Positions 8,060 to 16,177 of a DNA stretch of 60,512 nucleotides are shown here, piece by piece; the stretch's first letter is position 1, and each line of letters opens with the position of its first letter. The notes under the pieces are model-generated. The model did not search any database. It was not told where the DNA came from and saw nothing but the letters and a program-made list of their open reading frames with translations. Origin of the DNA: JBDTNK01 sp039933775 (lineage in GTDB: Bacteria > Chloroflexota > Limnocylindria > QHBO01); contig JBDTNK010000005.1 in NCBI GenBank assembly GCA_039933775.1, forward strand, positions 1 through 60,512. Direction: 5' to 3'. The position numbers and the translations under genes were made by a program.

Positions 8060-8431
8060 ATGGCACGGATCTCCGGCGTCGACATCCCGCGTGAAAAGCG
8101 CGTGATCGTCAGCCTGACCTACATCCACGGCATCGGCGACACCTCGGCCGCGAAGATCGTGAGCGGGGCGAGCGTCTCGCCCGATACGCGCGTCCGGGAT
8201 CTGACCGAGGACGAGGTCAACCGCCTGCGCGAGATCATCGACCGCGGCTTCAAGGTCGAGGGTGACCTGCGCCGCGAAGTCAGCCTCAACATCAAGCGCC
8301 TCATGGAGATCGGCTCGTACCGCGGCCTTCGCCATCGGCGCAACCTCCCGGTGCGCGGCCAGCGCACCAAGACGAACGCACGCCAGCGACGCGGCGCCCG
8401 AAAGATCGTCTCGGTCCGTCGCAAGAAGTAA
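8060..8431 (+). CDS. rpsM: 30S ribosomal protein S13
   Basis: 123 residues. It starts MARISGVDIPREKRVIVSLT and has the helix-two-turn-helix YIHGIGDTSAAKI and the basic tail RGLRHRRNLPVRGQRTKTNA. S13 contacts tRNA in the P site and bridges to the 50S subunit. It is followed 11 bp later by rpsK. Confidence 0.97.
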   Translation: MARISGVDIPREKRVIVSLTYIHGIGDTSAAKIVSGASVSPDTRVRDLTEDEVNRLREIIDRGFKVEGDLRREVSLNIKRLMEIGSYRGLRHRRNLPVRGQRTKTNARQRRGARKIVSVRRKK

Positions 8432-8442
8432 GCAGGAGTTTC

Positions 8443-8838
8443 ATGGCCGAACGCAAGCGCCCGCAGCGCACCAAGAAGCGAGAACGGAAGAACGTGCCGG
8501 TCGGGCACGCGCACATCCAGTCGACGTTCAACAACACGATCGTCACGATCACCGACCCCTCGGGCAATGTGGTCAGCTGGGGCAGCGCGGGCCAGGTTGG
8601 CTTCAAGGGCTCGCGCAAGAGCACGCCGTTCGCCGCTGCGCAGACTGCGGAAGCCGCCGCACGTCGCGCCATGGAGCACGGCATGCGGCAGCTGGAGGTC
8701 TTCGTCAAGGGCCCCGGCGCCGGCCGCGAGCAGGCGATCCGCTCGCTCCAGAGCGCCGGCCTCGAGGTGACCGCGATCACCGACGTCACCCCCATCCCAC
8801 ACAACGGCTGCCGTCCGCCCAAGCGCCGCCGAGTCTGA
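8443..8838 (+). CDS. rpsK: 30S ribosomal protein S11
   Basis: 131 residues. HIQSTFNNTIVTITD and the C-terminal PIPHNGCRPPKRRRV are diagnostic for S11, which lies on the platform of the 30S subunit. Short basic N-terminal stretch KRPQRTKKRERKN. Ribosome binding sequence AGGAG is directly upstream. Confidence 0.97.
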   Translation: MAERKRPQRTKKRERKNVPVGHAHIQSTFNNTIVTITDPSGNVVSWGSAGQVGFKGSRKSTPFAAAQTAEAAARRAMEHGMRQLEVFVKGPGAGREQAIRSLQSAGLEVTAITDVTPIPHNGCRPPKRRRV

Positions 8839-8857
8839 GCCAGGAACGAACGAAGAT

Positions 8858-9484
8858 ATGGCCCGATACACCGATCCCGTCTGCCGCATCTGCCGCCGCG
8901 AAGGGCTGAAGCTCTTCCTGAAGGGCAGCCGCTGCTATACCCGCAAGTGCGCCTTCGAGCGCCGCAGCACCCCGCCCGGCATGAACACCATGCGCCGCCG
9001 GAAGGTGAGCGAATACGGCCTTCAGCTCCGCGAGAAGCAGAAGGTTCGCAAGAGCTACTCGGTGCTCGAGCGCCAGTTCCGCAACTACTTCGCGAAGGCC
9101 GAGCAGCGCAAGGGCATGACCGGCGAGAACCTGCTGCGCATGCTCGAGATGCGGCTCGATAACGTCGTCTTCCGGATGGGCCTGGCTCGTTCGCGAGCCG
9201 AGGCGCGGCAGCTCGTCGGCCACGGCCATTTCACGGTGAACGAACGTCCCACGAACATCCCGAGCTTCGCGACGAAGATCGGTGACCGTGTCGAGGTGCG
9301 CGAGAGCCGGCGCGATCGCGAGATCTTCAAGACCGCCGCCGAGACGATGCGTGCGGCACAGGTCCCCGAATGGGTCAGCGCCGATCCGTCGAAGCTCTCC
9401 GGCAGCGTGCTGTCCGAGCCGGCTCGGGAGCAGATGCCGCTGGAATTCAACGAGCAGCTCGTCGTCGAGTACTACTCGCGCTAG
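8858..9484 (+). CDS. rpsD: 30S ribosomal protein S4, zinc-binding form
   Basis: 208 residues. The N-terminal cysteines in CRICRREG and RCYTRKC form the zinc site of the C+ S4 type. The S4 RNA-binding domain (RLDNVVFRMGLARSRAEARQ, LVGHGHFTVN) follows. S4 nucleates 30S body assembly and in some bacteria represses the alpha operon. Confidence 0.97.
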   Translation: MARYTDPVCRICRREGLKLFLKGSRCYTRKCAFERRSTPPGMNTMRRRKVSEYGLQLREKQKVRKSYSVLERQFRNYFAKAEQRKGMTGENLLRMLEMRLDNVVFRMGLARSRAEARQLVGHGHFTVNERPTNIPSFATKIGDRVEVRESRRDREIFKTAAETMRAAQVPEWVSADPSKLSGSVLSEPAREQMPLEFNEQLVVEYYSR

Positions 9485-9500
9485 GAGTCACCCCAACACC

Positions 9501-10523
9501 ATGATCGAACTTGAAACGCCTCGCATCGAAGAGGTGGAGACGAGCGGCAACCTGAGCCGCTTCGAGGTCAACCCGCTCCAGGCCGGCTATGGCGTCACGC
9601 TCGGCAACGCGCTGCGTCGCGTGTTGCTCAGCTCGCTCGAGGGAGCGGCCGTCGTGTCGGTGCAGATCGGCGGAGTCTTCCACGAGTTCAGCACCATGGA
9701 GAACGTCAAGGAAGACGTGACCCAGATCGTGCTGAACGTGAAGAAGCTGCGTCTGCGCTCGTTCGCGCGGCATGCGGTCAGCCTCAAGCTCACCAAGCGC
9801 GGCGCCGGTCCGGTGACGGCCGCCGATATCACCGAGTCCGCGGACCTCGAGATCGTGAATCCCGATCTCGTGCTGCTGACGCTCGACTCCGATGAGGGCT
9901 CCATCGAGATGGACCTCGCGGTGGAGACCGGCGTCGGCTATCGACCCGCCGAGCACACCGAGGACATGGCGATCGGGGTCATCCCGGTTGACGCCATCTT
10001 CTCGCCGGTACGACGCGTGAACTTCCAGGTGGAGAACACGCGGGTCGGCCAGATGACGAACTTCGACAAGCTCATGCTCGAGATCGAGACCGACGGGACG
10101 ACGACGCCGCAGGCGGCGCTCTCCCAGGCGGCCGACATCCTGGTGCGCGAGTTCAGCCGCTTCACCGAGATCGGCCGTCGCGTCGGCGTCACCGGCGCGG
10201 ACGAGCTCGGCACCACGTCGAGCACCAACCTGCTCGATGCGCCCATCGAGGAGCTCGATCTGCCGATGCGCGCCTACAACAGCCTGAAGCGCAACAACAT
10301 CACCAAGATCGGCCAGCTGCTGGCGCTCGGTGACGAGGAGCTGCTGCGCATGCGCAACTTCGGCCAGAAGAGCCTGGACGAGATGAAGGAGCGGCTCGCG
10401 CTGCGCGGCTTCATCGCGCCGGACGCGGTCGAGACCAACGGTGGCAGCAGCGACGAGTCGGACCTGCCGGCATCGGCGGAGCTGGACGAGGCCGCCGTCG
10501 CCCAGCTCGACCGGGAGGAATAG
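9501..10523 (+). CDS. rpoA: DNA-directed RNA polymerase subunit alpha
   Basis: 340 residues from ATG 9501. The N-terminal assembly domain has GNALRRVLLSSLEGAAV and the C-terminal domain has MRAYNSLKRNNITKIGQLL and RNFGQKSLDEMKERL for UP-element and activator contact. A short acidic tail follows (residues ~310-340). Located between rpsD and rplQ as in nearly all bacteria. Confidence 0.98.
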   Translation: MIELETPRIEEVETSGNLSRFEVNPLQAGYGVTLGNALRRVLLSSLEGAAVVSVQIGGVFHEFSTMENVKEDVTQIVLNVKKLRLRSFARHAVSLKLTKRGAGPVTAADITESADLEIVNPDLVLLTLDSDEGSIEMDLAVETGVGYRPAEHTEDMAIGVIPVDAIFSPVRRVNFQVENTRVGQMTNFDKLMLEIETDGTTTPQAALSQAADILVREFSRFTEIGRRVGVTGADELGTTSSTNLLDAPIEELDLPMRAYNSLKRNNITKIGQLLALGDEELLRMRNFGQKSLDEMKERLALRGFIAPDAVETNGGSSDESDLPASAELDEAAVAQLDREE

Positions 10524-10528
10524 CAGCC

Positions 10529-10882
10529 ATGCCGCATCGCATCTCCGGGCGCAAGCTCGGGCGCGGGGCTCCGCACCGGATGGGGATGCTCCGCAACCTG
10601 GCCGTTGCGGTGCTGCGCTACGAGCGCGTCAAGACCACCGAGGCGAAGGCCAAGGAGGTTCGCGGCCTGGTGGACGGCATGATCACCCTCGCCAAGAAGG
10701 GCGATCTCTCGGCACGCCGGCAGCTGGTCAGCCAGATGCCGCACGAGCCGCTCATCGTTGCCAAGCTGATGGGCGAGATCGCCGAGAAATATGCTGATCG
10801 CGGTTCAGGCTATACCCGGATCACGAAGATCGGGCCACGCCTCGGCGACGCGGCGCTCATCGTTCAGATCGAGCTGGTCTGA
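10529..10882 (+). CDS. rplQ: 50S ribosomal protein L17
   Basis: 117 residues. MPHRISGRKLGRGAPHRMGM and ERVKTTEAKAKEVRGLVD are L17 signatures; the C-terminus GYTRITKIGPRLGDAA is also typical. It lies near the peptide exit tunnel. 5 bp after rpoA. Confidence 0.97.
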   Translation: MPHRISGRKLGRGAPHRMGMLRNLAVAVLRYERVKTTEAKAKEVRGLVDGMITLAKKGDLSARRQLVSQMPHEPLIVAKLMGEIAEKYADRGSGYTRITKIGPRLGDAALIVQIELV

Positions 10883-10907
10883 GCAACCGAAGAACTGATA
10901 TCGACCG

Positions 10908-11711
10908 ATGCCGCGCGACGCGCAGCGATGCGCCCGGGCGATCATCGAGTACGACGGGACGGCCTTCGCCGGATCCCAGCACCAGCCGAATGCTCGGACG
11001 GTGCAGGGAACGCTGGAGGAGGCCCTTAACAGACTGACTGGCGAGCGGGTGCGAATCCATCTCGCCGGGAGAACCGATGCCGGGGTGCATGCCTCGGGCC
11101 AGGTGGTGGCGTTCTGCCTCCCATCGAGCCCGACGCGGTCCATCGGCGATTGGTCGGAGCTTCGGCGCCGCCTCAACGGGGCGCTGCCGCCCGACCTTGC
11201 TGTGCGCTCGCTGCGCGCCGCGGCTCCGGGATTCGACCCGCGGCGCGACGCGACCTGGCGTGTGTACCGCTATCGGATCCGGACCGGCGCTGATCGCCGG
11301 CCCGGGGAACGGCATCGGACGCTCGAGATCGATAGCCGGCTCGACGCAGCGGCCATGCAGGCCGCGGCGCAGGAGCTGCTCGGTGAGCGCGATTTCGCGT
11401 CACTGGGCGGGGTCCTACCGGGCCGGCGAACGGTGCGGCACCTGCGTGAGGTGGCGGTCGTGCGACGCGGGACGCTCATCGAGGTCCGCGTCATCGCGAA
11501 CGCCTTCTTGCGGCGCATGGTGCGCAGCATCGTGGCACTGTTGATCGAGGTGGGGCAGGGACGCCTCTCCCCGGCGGCAGCGGCTTCGCTGGTCGAGGCT
11601 CCGGAGCGTGTCCTGCACGGCAGGGCGGCACCGGCGCGCGGCCTGACCCTCGAGCGGGTCATCTACGAATCGAATGTGAACGAATACCGTGTAACAGAAG
11701 GCGAACCGTGA
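10908..11711 (+). CDS. truA: tRNA pseudouridine(38-40) synthase TruA
   Basis: 267 residues. The catalytic aspartate lies in GRTDAGVHASGQV (around residue 57). EYDGTAFAGSQHQPNARTVQ and the C-terminal FLRRMVRSIVALLIEVGQG are TruA motifs. It makes pseudouridine at tRNA positions 38-40. It overlaps the rplM start by 4 bp, as in other rplQ-truA-rplM-rpsI clusters. Confidence 0.96.
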   Translation: MPRDAQRCARAIIEYDGTAFAGSQHQPNARTVQGTLEEALNRLTGERVRIHLAGRTDAGVHASGQVVAFCLPSSPTRSIGDWSELRRRLNGALPPDLAVRSLRAAAPGFDPRRDATWRVYRYRIRTGADRRPGERHRTLEIDSRLDAAAMQAAAQELLGERDFASLGGVLPGRRTVRHLREVAVVRRGTLIEVRVIANAFLRRMVRSIVALLIEVGQGRLSPAAAASLVEAPERVLHGRAAPARGLTLERVIYESNVNEYRVTEGEP

Positions 11712-12136
11712 AGACATACGCAGTCAAGGCGAGCGAGATCGAGTCGAGCTGGTGGCTGGTCGACGCCAGCGGCCAGACGCTCGGCCGGCTGGCGACGCGG
11801 ATCGCCACGCTGCTCGAGGGCAAGCACAAGCCAACCTACTCACCCCATATCGACGTCGGTGACCACGTCGTGGTCCTCAACGCGCGGCTGATCAAGGTGA
11901 CCGGCAACAAGCTGCTCCAGAAGCGCTACTACCGGCACTCCAACTATCCCGGGGGCCTGAAGGAAGAGAGCCTCGAGGCGCTCCTCGCCCGCAAGCCGGA
12001 GGCGGTCATCGAGCGAGCCGTGAAGGGGATGCTGCCGCAGAACCGGATCGGACGCGCCATGATCAAGAAGCTGAAGGTCTACACCGGCACCGACCATCCG
12101 CACCAGGCGCAGCAGCCCGCTGCCTACGAGCTGTAG
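11708..12136 (+). CDS. rplM: 50S ribosomal protein L13
   Basis: 142 residues from GTG 11708 in a GTGA overlap with truA. The core includes LGRLATRIATLLEGKHKPTY and GDHVVVLNA, and the MLPQNRIGRAM motif near the C-terminus. Early-assembling 23S rRNA binder, co-transcribed with rpsI. Confidence 0.97.
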   Translation: MKTYAVKASEIESSWWLVDASGQTLGRLATRIATLLEGKHKPTYSPHIDVGDHVVVLNARLIKVTGNKLLQKRYYRHSNYPGGLKEESLEALLARKPEAVIERAVKGMLPQNRIGRAMIKKLKVYTGTDHPHQAQQPAAYEL

Positions 12137-12151
12137 GGACGAGGAACGCAC

Positions 12152-12544
12152 ATGAGCACGAACTACATCTACGGCACCGGCCGGCGCAAGACCGCCGTTG
12201 CGCGGGTCCGCCTCCTGCCCGGCGATGGTGGCATCGTCGTCAACGGCAAGGATGCCGCCGACTACTTCGGCCGCGGTCCGGCGCTCGGTCATCTGCAGGC
12301 GCCCTTCCGCGTCACCGAGACGCAGGGTCGCTACTCGGCCAGCGTCCTGGTTGCCGGTGGCGGCACGTCCGGGCAGGCGGGTGCCATTCGCCATGGCATT
12401 GCGCGGGCGCTCCTCTCGGCCCATCCCGACGCGCGCCGCGTGCTGCGCGAGGCGGGCTTCCTGACGCGCGACCCGCGTGCCAAGGAGCGCAAGAAGTACG
12501 GGCTCAAGCGGGCTCGCAAGGCGCCGCAGTACACGAAGCGCTAG
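12152..12544 (+). CDS. rpsI: 30S ribosomal protein S9
   Basis: 130 residues. GTGRRKTAVARVRLLPG is the standard N-terminus and KKYGLKRARKAPQYTKR the standard tail, whose last arginine contacts P-site tRNA. It is the last gene of the ribosomal block and is followed by a hairpin. Confidence 0.97.
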   Translation: MSTNYIYGTGRRKTAVARVRLLPGDGGIVVNGKDAADYFGRGPALGHLQAPFRVTETQGRYSASVLVAGGGTSGQAGAIRHGIARALLSAHPDARRVLREAGFLTRDPRAKERKKYGLKRARKAPQYTKR

Positions 12545-12583
12545 CACCGCGCCGTAACAGGCGAATGGCCACGATCGTCCCAC

Positions 12584-12609
12584 GGGCCCCGACGGTTACG
12601 TCGGGGCCC
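12584..12609 (+). terminator. Hairpin terminator after rpsI
   Basis: An 11-bp perfect stem (GGGCCCCGACG pairs with CGTCGGGGCCC) with the loop GTTA lies 40 bp after rpsI. No long T run follows, as is common in high-GC genomes. It separates the ribosomal block from cdaA. Confidence 0.75.
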
Positions 12610-12614
12610 GATGC

Positions 12615-12627
12615 TATCGTTTGATCC
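12615..12627 (+). promoter_or_regulatory. -10 element placed for leaderless cdaA mRNA
   Basis: TATCGT (12615-12620) ends 7 bp before the cdaA GTG, so a normal start site would fall at or next to the initiation codon. No ribosome binding sequence is present between. The match is short and no good -35 is visible because the hairpin occupies that position. Confidence 0.4.
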
Positions 12628-13590
12628 GTGCTGGACGCCATTCGCGAGTTCTTCGACAACTACCTTCGCGGCAGCTGGACGTCGCTCGTCGACATCCTGC
12701 TCGTCGCCATCGTCATCTACTGGATCTTCGTGCTCATTCGCGGCACGCGCGCGGTGCGCATCGTGATCGGGCTCTCGATCCTGTATCTGGTCTACCTCGT
12801 GGCAGAGCTGCTTGACCTGCGCCTGCTCTCGACCCTGCTCCAGACCGGCGCGGTGGTTGGCCTCTTCGCTATCGTGGTCGTCTTCCAGCCTGAGCTGCGA
12901 CGCGCGCTGGAGCAGATCGGGCGCTTCGGCTCGGTCGGCCGGTTCTTCGTCTCGAGCGATGTGTCGAGCGCCGAGCGTGTCGCGCGCGAGATCAGTCGCG
13001 CGGCGCGCATCCTGGCCGGCTCCCGGCACGGCGCGCTCATCGTCCTGGAGCGTGAGACGGGGCTGCAGGATCTGGCCGCGGACTCCGGCGTGGCCGTCAA
13101 CGCCGATCTGCGCGCCGAGCTGCTCGTCACGATCTTCTACCGCGGCACGGCGCTGCATGACGGCGCGGTGATCATCTCCGGCGAACGCATCGAAGCGGCC
13201 GGTGTGCTCCTGCCGCTCTCCCAGAACGTGCTCGATTCCGAGCGCTACGGGACGCGGCATCGGGCGGCGATCGGGATCAGCGAACAGACCGATGCCATCG
13301 TGGTCGTGGTGAGCGAGGAGACCGGCTCGATCTCGCTCGTCATTCGCGGTCGCATCGAGCGCAACCTGTCCGAGGAGAAGCTGCGGCGCCGGATCTTCAA
13401 CCTCATCCGACCGCAGGCGCCGCGTCGCGCCATGCCGCTCATCCGCCGCACGATCGAGGGGCGCTGGGAGATGGGCGCGCAGGACCCGAAGGACGACGAG
13501 CTCATCGAGCCGGAGGCGCGGGTCATCAACCGGCCGGAGGGCGCGCCGCGCTCCGAGACGCGCGGGCACGCACGCGAGCATCGCCCCTGA
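12628..13590 (+). CDS. cdaA: Diadenylate cyclase CdaA
   Basis: 320 residues, GTG start. Three hydrophobic segments fill residues ~20-90, then the DAC domain carries the catalytic DGA at 178-180 and RHR at 210-212. It condenses two ATP into c-di-AMP at the membrane. Residues after ~270 form a charged tail longer than in Bacillus CdaA. It overlaps the next gene (YbbR/CdaR) and is followed by glmM and glmS, the conserved c-di-AMP/peptidoglycan precursor order, which strongly supports the call. Confidence 0.96.
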   Translation: MLDAIREFFDNYLRGSWTSLVDILLVAIVIYWIFVLIRGTRAVRIVIGLSILYLVYLVAELLDLRLLSTLLQTGAVVGLFAIVVVFQPELRRALEQIGRFGSVGRFFVSSDVSSAERVAREISRAARILAGSRHGALIVLERETGLQDLAADSGVAVNADLRAELLVTIFYRGTALHDGAVIISGERIEAAGVLLPLSQNVLDSERYGTRHRAAIGISEQTDAIVVVVSEETGSISLVIRGRIERNLSEEKLRRRIFNLIRPQAPRRAMPLIRRTIEGRWEMGAQDPKDDELIEPEARVINRPEGAPRSETRGHAREHRP

Positions 13591-14834
13591 TGGGCATCTT
13601 GCTGCGCAACTGGCACCTGAAGCTGGGGGCCGTCTTCCTGGCGACGGTGCTGTACACCGGGCTCGTCTTCTCCGGCTCGTTCACCGAGCAGACGGTCTCC
13701 GGCGTGCCGATCGAGATGGTCGGTCAGCCCGATGACTGGGTCCCGCTGACCCAGCTTGAGACGGTCGAGGTTCGGTATCGCGTCGCGGCAGATTCGGCGC
13801 AGCTCATTTTCCCCGAGTCCTTCACGGCGACCGTGGACTTCGATGATTACGACCAGGCCCAGGCAGGTGAGCCGCAGTCGTTGCCGGTCTCGATCCGGCC
13901 GCTGCTCGACGGCATCACCGTCCTCTCCGTCACGCCGGCCGATGGCACCATCGCCGTCGACAAGGTGACCAGCCGGTCGATCCCGGTGCGCGTCGAGCGC
14001 GGCACAATCCCCGATGGCCTCGAGATCAGCGAGCCGCAGCTCAGCGTCGACGAGGTCTCGGTGCGGGGTGCCGCCTCGCTGCTGAGCCGCGTCGACCACG
14101 CGCAGGCTCGCGTCAGCATCGACCCGTCGGGGATCACGGTGAGCGAGCAGGTCGAGCTGGTGGCGGTGGATGCCAACGGCGAGCCGGTGCAGGGGCGTAT
14201 CGAGCTCACGCCCTCGACGGCCACGGTCGATATCGAGGTGCAGCAGGTCGAGACGCGCAAGACCGTCCCGGTGACGCCGCAGCTGAGCGGCACCCCGGCC
14301 GGCGGCTACTCGCTCACCGCGATCACCGTCAGCCCGCCCGTCGTCACACTCGTCGGCCTGCCGGCTGACCTGACCGGCATCACCGAGGTGCCGACAGAGG
14401 CGATCTCGATCGACGGCGCGACCGAGGGCTTGACGAGCGACGTGGCACTCATCCTTCCCGACGGCACGAGCCTGGCCGAAGACGTGTCGAGCGACGCATC
14501 GGTCGAGATCAGCATCGTGTCGACCGATGTCACGCGCACCTTCGCGGTGGGGGTGACGTGCGTCGGCGTGGCGAGCGGCAGCACCTGTCTGCCGGCGCAG
14601 GGCCAGGTGGCGGTGACGCTCGCCGGACCGGTTGCGACCCTCTCAGCGCTCGGCCCGACCGACCTTGCCGTGACCGTCGACGTCACCGGGCTGGGACCCG
14701 GCCAGCATGCCGTCGCGCCCAGCCTGAGCCTGCCGGCCGACACGGAGCTACAGACGATCGTGCCGGGCAGCGTCACGGTCACCATCACGCCTCCGCAGAC
14801 ACCGGAACCGACCACGACGCCGGGGGCGCCGTGA
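13590..14834 (+). CDS. cdaR: YbbR-domain regulator of diadenylate cyclase
   Basis: 414 residues. One N-terminal membrane segment (residues ~10-28) is followed by a large extracytoplasmic part of repeated YbbR-type beta modules (VSVTPADGTIAVDKV, VTPQLSGTPAGGYSL, and others). The C-terminus is Pro/Thr-rich. CdaR binds and modulates CdaA across the membrane in Firmicutes. Here the ATG overlaps the cdaA stop and the stop overlaps the glmM GTG, so the three are translated together. Confidence 0.9.
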   Translation: MGILLRNWHLKLGAVFLATVLYTGLVFSGSFTEQTVSGVPIEMVGQPDDWVPLTQLETVEVRYRVAADSAQLIFPESFTATVDFDDYDQAQAGEPQSLPVSIRPLLDGITVLSVTPADGTIAVDKVTSRSIPVRVERGTIPDGLEISEPQLSVDEVSVRGAASLLSRVDHAQARVSIDPSGITVSEQVELVAVDANGEPVQGRIELTPSTATVDIEVQQVETRKTVPVTPQLSGTPAGGYSLTAITVSPPVVTLVGLPADLTGITEVPTEAISIDGATEGLTSDVALILPDGTSLAEDVSSDASVEISIVSTDVTRTFAVGVTCVGVASGSTCLPAQGQVAVTLAGPVATLSALGPTDLAVTVDVTGLGPGQHAVAPSLSLPADTELQTIVPGSVTVTITPPQTPEPTTTPGAP

Positions 14835-16162
14835 GCCGCCTCTTCGGGACCGATGGCATCCGGGGCGTCGCGAACGTCGACCTGACCCCGACGCTGGCCT
14901 ATGACCTCGGCCGGGCTGTGGGGCACCTGGTTGGCCGATCAGGCGGCGCTGTGGTCATCGGCCAGGACACCCGTCGCTCAGGCGACATGCTCGTCTCCTC
15001 GCTGTGCGCAGGACTGATGGCGGTCGGCGTGGATGCCGTGCCGGTGGGCGTGATCACGACCCCGGGACTCGCCTACATCGCTGGGAGCGGCGGCTTCGTG
15101 GCCGGCATCATGGTCAGCGCATCACATAACCCGGCGGAGGACAACGGGCTCAAGGTCATCTCGGGCGGCCGCAAGGTCGATGACGAGGCCGAGATGACGC
15201 TCGAGCGCCTCATCTTCCAGGCGGAGGCGCTGCCCGGCCGCGCCAACGCGGAGATCGGGGTGATCCGGCGTGATCCCGGCGCGGCGGAGCCCTATCTCGC
15301 CCACCTGCGCGATGCTGCCGGCGAAGCGCTCCACGGCCTGCGCCTCGCAGTCGATTGCGCCAACGGAAGCGCCAGCGTCGTCGCCCCGGAGCTGTTCCGT
15401 CAGCTTGGCGCCGAGGTGCAGGTGCTCTCGGCCGAGCCGGACGGGACGAACATCAATCTCGATTGCGGCTCGACGCATCCGGAGCGCCTGCAGGCGCACG
15501 TGCGCAGCGAGGGCGCCGACCTGGGGCTCGCCTTCGACGGCGATGCCGATCGGCTCATCGCCGTCGACGAGCGAGGCGAGCTGGTCGACGGCGACGCGAT
15601 CATGGGCATCTGCGCGCTGGCCATGCTGCGTGACGGAACGCTGCGCAACGACCTTCTCGTCGCGACGGTGATGAGCAATGGCGGGTTGGATCGTGCTGTC
15701 GTCGCGGCCGGTGGCAAGGTGCTGCGCACGCCGGTCGGCGATCGCCATGTCTTCGACGCCATGGAGCGATACGGGGCCGTGCTGGGCGGCGAGCAGTCGG
15801 GCCACATCATCTTCCGCGACCGCGCCACGACCGGCGATGGCATCCTGAGCGGCATCGAGCTGATCAAGATGCTGGTCGCCGCCGGCGGGTCGACGCTCTC
15901 CGAGCTTGCCGCGCGGATTCCGAGGCTGCCGCAGGTGGTGATAAACTCGGCCGTCCGCCACAAGGACCAGTGGCACATCGACCCGGAATTCTCCGTCGCG
16001 GTGGCCCGGGCGGCGGCGCGGCTCGAGTCGCGTGGCCGCATCTTGGTCCGCCCGTCAGGCACCGAGCCCAAGATCCGGATCATGGTCGAGGGAGACGACC
16101 CCGATGAGATCAACGCTGTCGCTCGCGAGCTCGACGCGCTGGCGCAGTCGCGGCTCAACTGA
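14831..16162 (+). CDS. glmM: Phosphoglucosamine mutase GlmM
   Basis: 443 residues from GTG 14831. It starts SRLFGTDGIRGVANVDLTP. The phosphoserine loop SASHNP centres on Ser98. The metal loop FDGDADRLIAVDE and the C-terminal phosphate-binding RPSGTEPKIRIMVEG are complete. It converts glucosamine-6-phosphate to glucosamine-1-phosphate for UDP-GlcNAc. In other species GlmM also inhibits CdaA, which fits the shared operon. Confidence 0.97.
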   Translation: MSRLFGTDGIRGVANVDLTPTLAYDLGRAVGHLVGRSGGAVVIGQDTRRSGDMLVSSLCAGLMAVGVDAVPVGVITTPGLAYIAGSGGFVAGIMVSASHNPAEDNGLKVISGGRKVDDEAEMTLERLIFQAEALPGRANAEIGVIRRDPGAAEPYLAHLRDAAGEALHGLRLAVDCANGSASVVAPELFRQLGAEVQVLSAEPDGTNINLDCGSTHPERLQAHVRSEGADLGLAFDGDADRLIAVDERGELVDGDAIMGICALAMLRDGTLRNDLLVATVMSNGGLDRAVVAAGGKVLRTPVGDRHVFDAMERYGAVLGGEQSGHIIFRDRATTGDGILSGIELIKMLVAAGGSTLSELAARIPRLPQVVINSAVRHKDQWHIDPEFSVAVARAAARLESRGRILVRPSGTEPKIRIMVEGDDPDEINAVARELDALAQSRLN

Positions 16163-16177
16163 CCAAGGAGGAGCACG